DNA of 64,000 bases from Periconia sp. R9002. Its lineage: Eukaryota > Ascomycota > Dothideomycetes > Pleosporales > Periconiaceae. Shown one piece after another: positions 57,499-64,000 of this stretch. A model generated the notes under the pieces. That model saw nothing but the letters and a program-made list of their open reading frames with translations, ran no database searches and was not told where the DNA came from. Position 1 is the first letter of the stretch; every line of letters starts with the position of its first letter. Made by a program: the position numbers and the translations under genes. Location: positions 186,001 to 250,000 of the forward strand of contig JAMAHW010000037.1 in NCBI GenBank assembly GCA_023627715.1, read 5' to 3'.

Positions 57499-59185
57499 CG
57501 TGGTGGGTTGGGAAAGTGATTGAGGATTGTTTTTTTATCTGGAATGGCCTTGAAGAACGAGGTATGAAAGCAATACTCAGAAGTGTTCGAGTACCCGTTC
57601 ACACACAAAAAATCGTTATAGAAACCTTCGATGCAAGACATGATATATATCCCCCATCTCCTCACACCATTCTCTCAACCCCATTATCCTTCCTTAATTC
57701 TATTAAACACCCTCACCCTCACCATTTCAAATCCAACTCTTTTCTCAAACCACACATCCAACTATCTCCGACGGAGGACTTGCACCTTTCTTATATATTT
57801 GCACGAACGGTGGTTTATTCCCGAATCACTCATTACAGTATTTGTAGTTTATTAAGCCGATGTAGGTACACTATACTGGAATCCCATATGTTGTTCCAAC
57901 ACTAAGAATTCAGGTCCCCCATGGTTGTAGGATGATCAGGTAAGCAAGTTGGTTTAGCTTCATGATTACGAGCAATTGGGGCCGAATTAGTCGAGGATCG
58001 TTGGTGTTGTGAGGGAATGGACGTGTTGTTATGGATTGGAGTTTTCTTTTCTTCTCAGATCTTTTCTACATTAAAAATGGGTTCTGTATACATCAATTGA
58101 TGTTCCATATTTCTGGTATGTCGTACAGACTACCTAATAGGCCATGATGCTACACATTATGTTGAAAAACTAAGAACGGGGGAGTTTTTTTTTCATGCAT
58201 GCGCGCCAGAGAGAAAGTGTATGTGCAGAAAATGTTTTCGCTGGTGGGATAGATCCAAGGCGTCACACAGGGTGCAGTCTTATCACGCAGATCTGATCAC
58301 AGAGGTTGGTGGACTGGAAGTAACACTGGGTTCGGCGTACAACCCTTCTTAAGAGCCTTTTTGAAGAAATTGGTGAAATGGGGTATTAATTGTTGTACTG
58401 TTAATAGAGCGAATAATAGTAGTGACGGCGCATCTAGAATTATTTTGTCGCGGGAAATCAATAAAGTCATCTACTATCGTATTCGTATATTCAATGGTGT
58501 TTTGGAAACCTTGGGTTGCAGACTCTAGAAGAGAATTTTTAGTTCACTTGTAGGTACCTCATACCCGGACCAATTCCATATTCCCGGTATCCTTGGACTA
58601 CATCAAAATGATGATATGAAAAAAAAATAGTGGCAGTGAATAGTAGTTGGCACGCTAGGTCTTACAAGCAGAGGACAGGCTCGTGTGAAACGTCGCTCTA
58701 GCTAGACGATTGAGGAAGGTGGAATGGAAGGATGTTTATGGCGTTGCTTGGCCCCGATTACCGTTTACCAGGAACCACAGTCCGGGGAGGTCATCCTAGG
58801 GACACTGTCGAATCCGCGAACCTCCAACCTCGATCCAAAGCCTATCAAGTCGAAAACGTGCCCGCTTGACGTTCGTATTGGCACCTTGGCGGGCTAACTC
58901 GATGGAGGCGTGGCTACCATCTTTCTTGAAGTCTTCCATGCACCATCAACACACACGCATACGGTTCCGCTCAAAATCCCTCCACGTGCAGGAGCTTCTG
59001 ATCTTTTCTGGCCCGGAGCTTCGCGTAGCTGCCATGTCTCTTGTCGACGCCGCGGTCCCTGCTCAGAGACCTCCAAGCTATCTCGCGAGATAAAGATGCG
59101 CCATGGCCCTGTCCCCTTCTCAATTGCGTGTGCTCATTCTTTGGCCCTCCTTTGATCCTTTTGGTTTTTGCGTCAATTCTTCACC
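57499..59185. other. 1.7 kb divergent intergenic region
   Basis: Promoters of the NmrA-like and phosphodiesterase genes. C/T-rich stretch at 57650-57760, AT-rich middle, no recognised gene or repeat. The last 30 bp are a pyrimidine-rich leader. Confidence 0.5.
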
Positions 59186-60460
59186 ATGCGCTCCTTTGTG
59201 GCTTCAACATTGCTCGCCAGCGTAGCTTTTGCTGCTCCTGCGAAACGAGACGACAGTTACGCTCCAGCTCCACCACCACCAGGACATGGAGGACCAGGCC
59301 ACCAAGCTCCGGCCAAACTCAACATCCAGGTCGGCGTTCGCCCCTACTACCTCGTGGACGATATGGACGAGGGCCCATTGAAAGAGAAGCTCCAATCTTG
59401 CTCCGAGGGCCCCTTCAAGACCAGCGACTTCGTCTTCTCCCACCGTGGTGCCCCCCTACAATTTCCCGAGCACACAATCGAAGGCATTACAGCTGCCAGG
59501 CGACAGGGTGCGGGTGTCATTGAGTGCGACGTCGCCTTCACCAAAGACAAGCAACTCGTGTGCCGACACGCCCAATGCGATCTCCACACGACCACCAACA
59601 TCCTCAACCAAACCGACCTGGCCTCCAAATGCACCACTCCCTTCACCCCAGCCGCCAATGGAAAGCCCGCCTCAGCCAAATGCTGCACCTCGGACATCAC
59701 GCTCGCGGAATTCAAAACCCTCTGCGGCAAAATGGACGGCTTCAACCCCAACGCCACCACCGTCCAACAGTACATGGACGGCACTCCCTACTTCCGCACC
59801 GACCTCTACGCCACGTGCGGCACCGTCATGACGCACAACGAGTACATTGACAAAGTCAACAGCTGGGGGCTGCAATTCACGCCCGAGCTCAAAACCCCCG
59901 AAGTCCCCATGCCCTTCGACGGCTACACGCAAGAGCAATACGCCCAAGACCTAATCAACGCCTACAAGCAGCGCAACATCGACCCGAAGCGCGTGTGGGC
60001 GCAATCCTTCCTGCCGGACGACATCTTCTACTGGATCAAAAACGAGCCCGCCTTCGGCAAGCAAGCCGTGTACCTCGACGAGCGGGTCGACACGCCCGAG
60101 GGCTACGCCAACGCCACGGCCAGCATCCCGGACCTGGCCAAGCGCGGCGTCAAGGTGCTGGCGCCCGCCTTCTTCGCCCTCACCAAACTCGACGACGCCG
60201 GCAAGATCGTGCCCTCGGAGTACGCGCTCGCCGCGAAAAAGGCCGGCTTGGACCTCGTCGCGTGGAGCTTTGAGCGCTCCGGCTGGTTGAACAAGGGCGG
60301 CGATTACTACTACCAGTATGTGTCCAAGGCCATCAACAACGATGGCGACATGTACACGGTGCTCGATGTGCTCGCGCACCAGGTCGGCATCAAAGCTATT
60401 TTCAGCGATTGGCCCGCCACGGTCACGTATTATGCTAATTGCTTTGGGTTGGGGAAATAG
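59186..60460 (+). CDS. Secreted glycerophosphodiester phosphodiesterase
   Basis: Releases glycerol-3-phosphate from deacylated phospholipids outside the cell. Single exon, 424 aa. The start is the ATG at 59186 because it opens a clean signal peptide ([19 protein letters not shown]), followed by KR, a possible Kex2 site, and a Pro/His/Gly-rich spacer. The GDPD catalytic motif SHRGAP is at residues 85-90 (His86, Arg87), EHT at 95-97, metal-binding E-C-D at 113-115, and RH at 127-128. The C-terminal half shows AWSFERSG and IFSDWPATV, the last strands of the TIM barrel. N-glycosylation sites are visible (for example NQT, NAT). The family's second His (here H128) is present, so an active enzyme is expected. 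Confidence 0.93.
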   Translation: MRSFVASTLLASVAFAAPAKRDDSYAPAPPPPGHGGPGHQAPAKLNIQVGVRPYYLVDDMDEGPLKEKLQSCSEGPFKTSDFVFSHRGAPLQFPEHTIEGITAARRQGAGVIECDVAFTKDKQLVCRHAQCDLHTTTNILNQTDLASKCTTPFTPAANGKPASAKCCTSDITLAEFKTLCGKMDGFNPNATTVQQYMDGTPYFRTDLYATCGTVMTHNEYIDKVNSWGLQFTPELKTPEVPMPFDGYTQEQYAQDLINAYKQRNIDPKRVWAQSFLPDDIFYWIKNEPAFGKQAVYLDERVDTPEGYANATASIPDLAKRGVKVLAPAFFALTKLDDAGKIVPSEYALAAKKAGLDLVAWSFERSGWLNKGGDYYYQYVSKAINNDGDMYTVLDVLAHQVGIKAIFSDWPATVTYYANCFGLGK

Positions 60461-61200
60461 AGGGTGTGTGGTGTGTGTTTCCTCATGACTGGGAAGGAAT
60501 AAGATTAAAAAAGGACTTTGTTCTAGTCCGTGTATATATTATATGAGCATTTCATGCTACGTATTGCGTGAAATGGATAGATAATGTAAGTGTCATGCCC
60601 AATACCACTTAATTATTTCTCTTCTCTCTGGTTGTGAGGGGGTTAGGGACTCGGATCTGGGATTGGGGTGGAGGTGATGGTACATATCCATTGGCCTCTT
60701 TCGGTGTCGTTCTGCTTCATGAATCAAGATTCAGAAATTAAAGGGTTGGCTCTTGAATGATGCATGCATTAACAAGGAGTAGATGTATTCATGGTAGCGT
60801 CCGATTATAGATGGTTGAACAATCCATAGGTCCTCGCGCTTTCGTAGTGACAACGCATGTAGTGGATGTCGTGTAAGCCGTGGAACATAACATAATCATA
60901 TGAGGGTCACTAATGTCGTTGCCTCGTCGAAAGAGTCTAATGGCGCTCGCTTGCTTGGAGAATAGCGTGATTGGGTACAAGGTTTTGTGTGACAAGATCC
61001 ATCGGTGGTCATTTTGTCTGCTGCTTTGACAAGCCCGTAAGTGAGAGGAAGATCGTGTACCAAGATAGAGCGAGTACACAGGAATCTTGTGCTCGAGCCC
61101 CACCAGGAAGCTACGGTCGTAGAGAGAAAAAAAGGGTATTATATTGATTCCAAAGTCGAGATTGCCCAACCAAACGCCTGCTTGCTTCGGTCCATTCATT
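60461..61200. other. Convergent 3' intergenic region, 740 bp
   Basis: 3' flanks of the phosphodiesterase and Tim17-like genes. No gene or repeat recognised. Confidence 0.5.
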
Positions 61201-61941
61201 TTACGCCTCCCGCTGCTCTTGTTCCTGCCCCTCTTTTTTCTGTCGATTCTTCGCGCCTCTGTAAATCCAACTCTCAGCCTCGTTCACAATACCTCCCGTC
61301 TTCCCCCTCGCCCACGACAACGCGTCTTGACTGACCCCATACCCCAAGCCCGCCAAAAACCCTATCCGAATCGTCCTCGCGGCCGTAACCATGGGAAACT
61401 GGTTCACAGCGCTCCATAACCCGCCCGTGACCATTCCAGCTACAGTACTGCTTAAGTAGTCCCTACTGCACTCGATTTCCTTGTCCATCCTGTTGACCTC
61501 CAACTCGCTCACGCCCTCCATCTCGCTGAATGTGCGGCCCGCGCGCCATGTCCCGCGGAACACGTCCATGCTCTCCTCGATGACGAAGAAGATGCCTGTC
61601 CATAGTGATAGGTAAGCGCCGGAGCGGAGACCCGCAGGGATGCCTTGTTGGAACTTGTAGTAGTTTTTGGATTTGTGGTAGAGGTACCATCCCGGTTGTG
61701 TTTTGGGTAGGCGGTGGGCGTTCTCGGCGCGGAATCGCAGCGCGGCCAATCTTGACGTTTCTAGATAGCCTAGAAATGTGCCGCATGAGAAGGAAGCGAA
61801 GGTGGCGAGGAGGAGGCGTTGGTCGAAGGGGAGGGAGAGACGGTGTGGTGAGAGATTCGGGTTTGTCGGTGACGGAGGAGATGTGGAGAGGGCGGTATCT
61901 GCCAGGGGTTCGGAAGCGGTGTCTGAGTGTACCGTCGCCAT
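61201..61941 (-). CDS. Tim17/TIMMDC1-like mitochondrial membrane protein
   Basis: Single exon, 246 aa. After an acidic/Pro-rich N-terminus (about 40 residues) come Gly-rich hydrophobic segments: FASFSCGTFLGYL (about 48-60), SGAYLSLWTGIFFVIEESMD (about 106-125), STVAGMVTGGLWSAVNQFPM (about 168-187) and RIGFLAGLGYGVSQDA (about 194-209). The GxxxG-rich helices and the charged loop between the first two recall the Tim17/Tim22/Tim23 superfamily, closest in layout to TIMMDC1, a complex I assembly factor in animals. The function in fungi is an inference. The C-terminal tail is Lys/Glu/Gln-rich. Assignment is moderate. Confidence 0.65.
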   Translation of the reverse strand: MATVHSDTASEPLADTALSTSPPSPTNPNLSPHRLSLPFDQRLLLATFASFSCGTFLGYLETSRLAALRFRAENAHRLPKTQPGWYLYHKSKNYYKFQQGIPAGLRSGAYLSLWTGIFFVIEESMDVFRGTWRAGRTFSEMEGVSELEVNRMDKEIECSRDYLSSTVAGMVTGGLWSAVNQFPMVTAARTIRIGFLAGLGYGVSQDALSWARGKTGGIVNEAESWIYRGAKNRQKKEGQEQEQREA

Positions 61942-62489
61942 GGTTATGGAGTTGTGATTGAGACCCAGAACGAGGGACGGGGTCTATCGACGTCTTTACA
62001 GCACACCTAACGGTGTGGAGCTTGAGCGGGGAAAGCTGTATGCTCTGACAGGTACTGAGTAACTGGTGTCGACGAATATCTCCTTTGTCAAGTATGGTTC
62101 GGAATGGTATTGAAGGTTTCGAGGAATTGTCGTTACAAATAACTCGTTCAATTGCTGATGGGGTGTCGCTGATACTGACTATCTACCGTGGTGTCGGTCG
62201 CGAGAGCTTTGATCTGCCCATGCCAAGACGAGACGATCGGAACAAGCTGCTTTCCGACTGGCTGGTTCCCTCTCCACTGGTATGCCAGGCACCCCCGCCA
62301 CCGTCGCGTCTGCCTCAAAGAACTCGACGCGCCTTTATTCTCTCGAACTGCCTGAAACTCGTGGCTACTATACACACGCTCTATTTCCAGATTAAGGCAA
62401 ACTACGTGTGCTTTTCGCTCATCTTTTGAACCGAACAGTAGCCCCACGAGATTCCCTCGTCTGCCTCACACAATCAAACAACATAAAAT
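61942..62489. other. Divergent intergenic region, 548 bp
   Basis: Promoters of the Tim17-like and following genes. No clear TATA box. Nothing else seen. Confidence 0.5.
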
Positions 62490-63035
62490 ATGTCCGAAAC
62501 GCCCTTCACGAAGCCCGATCCAACAACATGGACACTCCGTCTCAAAGCCGGCAAAACCACTGTCCTCCTCCACGTTGATCCCCTTGAAACTTTTGCCTCT
62601 ATCAAATCACAACTCCTCGCCGCGCTGTCCGAAAGCCCCTTGCGCGACCCAGAAACAGGCGATGCCGTCCCGCTTCCTACATCGCCCTCAGATTTCCAAT
62701 TTGGCCGACCAGTCGACCGCTCCGATCCCAAGGCAGGCTGGATGCCAGGCGATTGGGAGATACCCCCTGCGGGCGAGGAAGAGGAATCTGGGAAAGGGAA
62801 GGGCAAGGCGAAGGCGAAGGCGAAGAAGGATAATACGGGCGTTGGCGGTGCGGTGAAGGACTGTCCGAAAGGAGCGGGACTAAGGGATCGAGATTGCCTT
62901 GCATTTCGCTGGCATGGTGATGGTAGTGGGTGGGAGGAGGAGGATGATGCTCTGCAACCCAGTATGTGGGGCGTGGTCCTGCCGAGCTTTGAGGATAGCT
63001 ACGGGGTTCCTGCGAACGAGGCAGAGCTAGAGTGA
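62490..63035 (+). CDS. Small acidic protein with possible ubiquitin-like N-terminus
   Basis: Single exon, 181 aa. Residues 11-50 read like the first strands and helix of a ubiquitin-like fold (WTLRLKAGKTTVLLHVDP, then FASIKSQLLAAL). An acidic patch and an alternating Lys/Gly/Ala stretch (KGKGKAKAKAKK, about 102-114) follow, probably a disordered linker or nuclear localisation signal. A C-terminal block (LAFRWHGDG, MWGVVLPSFEDSYG) has conserved aromatic residues. The pattern is known in ascomycete hypothetical proteins; I do not know a function. Confidence 0.75.
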   Translation: MSETPFTKPDPTTWTLRLKAGKTTVLLHVDPLETFASIKSQLLAALSESPLRDPETGDAVPLPTSPSDFQFGRPVDRSDPKAGWMPGDWEIPPAGEEEESGKGKGKAKAKAKKDNTGVGGAVKDCPKGAGLRDRDCLAFRWHGDGSGWEEEDDALQPSMWGVVLPSFEDSYGVPANEAELE

Positions 63036-64000
63036 ACGCTTTGTATCGTGCACATATTTGCCACCATCAGCATTTTCCCAGGCGTTTCTTTCGGAGTACA
63101 AGGTGTTGGGAATCCAATCAATGGGGATATGGGATCGTTTTCTAGATGATTGATGACCTCCGAGGATGGGTCGCACAGATGCAAAGAGTTCCGCCACTCC
63201 ATGCGCGCAGACAGCGATTCCTTTCAATAATATCCATGTCAGACTATTACTACTCTCCGGGATTTGTACCAGACGGTTGGATCGTCAGAGATATTGACAG
63301 TGGTATCGAACATGCAAAAATATAAGTGGCTCGGGCGTGGACGGAAACCTATGACATGTATGCCGCGGTTTTCAATATCGAAACCGTCCACCACTCATCA
63401 TCAAGAGCCACGTCCTCAGTCTGTTCATCCACCCAAAGATAACCCTCTGGCTTTCGGGGAAGAGGACGGGATTGCAGCTCCATAGCGCGCGCACACACAT
63501 GCAGAATGCTTTCTATCATGGGTACAAAGATAGCTAAATACCACCAGGGTCAACTGGTGGTTACAGTGCTTGATAAGTGTCTCAATACGCCCGCCACGTG
63601 GTGTGTTAGTGAATAAACAACTTTGGAACTCTGTAGTTACCTGGAAAACAAAGGGGTAGTAAGACCGCGCGTTCCAGCATACGCATAAAAACAACTCCAT
63701 CCAATAACCTTACCAGCTAACCGCCAGCGTCATCGCACCCGCCAAAATCCCATGTTGCAGCCTCACCCCTTCCTTGCCAAAAAATTAACTCAGCGCTAAG
63801 CTCAAAAGCTTAGCAGAAGCTTGTTGTGATTAAGCTTTGTGACGTTCATTGGAGGTCCACGGTTTTAGTGCATGCACTGTGCCCTGTATCTGCAGATGAG
63901 GACGCGTAACGTCGGCTCTCCGTTCGTGTCCGACCCGCGCCCCACGTTTTTGAATTTGAGTTGAGGGAGAAGAAGGGAAGTGCTCGTGTGCTTTGGATGG
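63036..64000. other. Right-end intergenic region
   Basis: No gene recognised up to the window edge. A perfect 8-bp-stem hairpin lies at 63795-63814, followed by two more AAGCTT-type words. The final 150 bp are GC-richer and may belong to a promoter of a gene beyond the window. Confidence 0.45.
63795..63814. repeat. Perfect hairpin GCTAAGCT-CAAA-AGCTTAGC
   Basis: Eight-bp arms with a four-base loop in non-coding sequence. AGCTT occurs twice more in the next 25 bp. Confidence 0.6.

Overview
This is a contig of nuclear DNA from a filamentous ascomycete (Pezizomycotina). The evidence is compact genes with many short GT-AG introns (about 45-150 nt), fungus-specific families (DUF3405, DUF4360, Zn2Cys6 regulator, NmrA-like, Fmp42-type transporter, CYT-4-type mitochondrial RNase) and an intron-bearing tRNA. 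I cannot fix the class; a dothideomycete would fit. I rebuilt the exons by hand from splice signals, frame continuity and family motifs. No virus, CRISPR array, rRNA or complete transposon is visible.

Layout. 0.1-10.2 kb: a large conserved protein of unknown function (1370 aa), cytosolic phenylalanyl-tRNA synthetase alpha subunit, and a Golgi-type DUF3405 membrane protein. 10.2-17.5 kb: a gene-poor, repeat-bearing stretch with an intron-containing tRNA-Ala(AGC), a GNAT acetyltransferase, a five-exon bacterial-style P-loop kinase (FlaR/adenylate-kinase-like), and several copies of a short repeat whose head is the 5' half of the tRNA. 18-26 kb: CYT-4-like mitochondrial RNase II, divergent molybdopterin synthase small subunit, a Zn2Cys6 regulator, and a convergent short-chain dehydrogenase. 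26-31 kb: an AT-rich island holding only an O-methyltransferase, with palindromes on both sides. 31-45 kb: a row of minus-strand genes: quinone-reductase-like MDR, kinesin-8, Fmp42-like MFS transporter, and an 11-exon dynamin-like/SLIP-GC-type GTPase. This row is interrupted by a 10-N assembly gap inside homopolymers. 45-64 kb: secreted DUF4360 protein, methionine sulfoxide reductase A, GFA/CENP-V zinc protein, amidase, MARVEL-type membrane protein, NmrA-like protein, secreted glycerophosphodiesterase, a Tim17/TIMMDC1-like mitochondrial protein, and a small protein with a possible ubiquitin-like fold.

Most genes are housekeeping or single-copy metabolic genes with no obvious pathway linking neighbours; there is no secondary-metabolite backbone gene, so the O-methyltransferase is isolated. 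The most unusual structure is the tRNA-half-headed repeat family at 13.9-17.5 kb. At least three copies share the same junction between the tRNA anticodon arm and a roughly 75-bp body; two copies lie head to head, and a gene sits between two direct copies.
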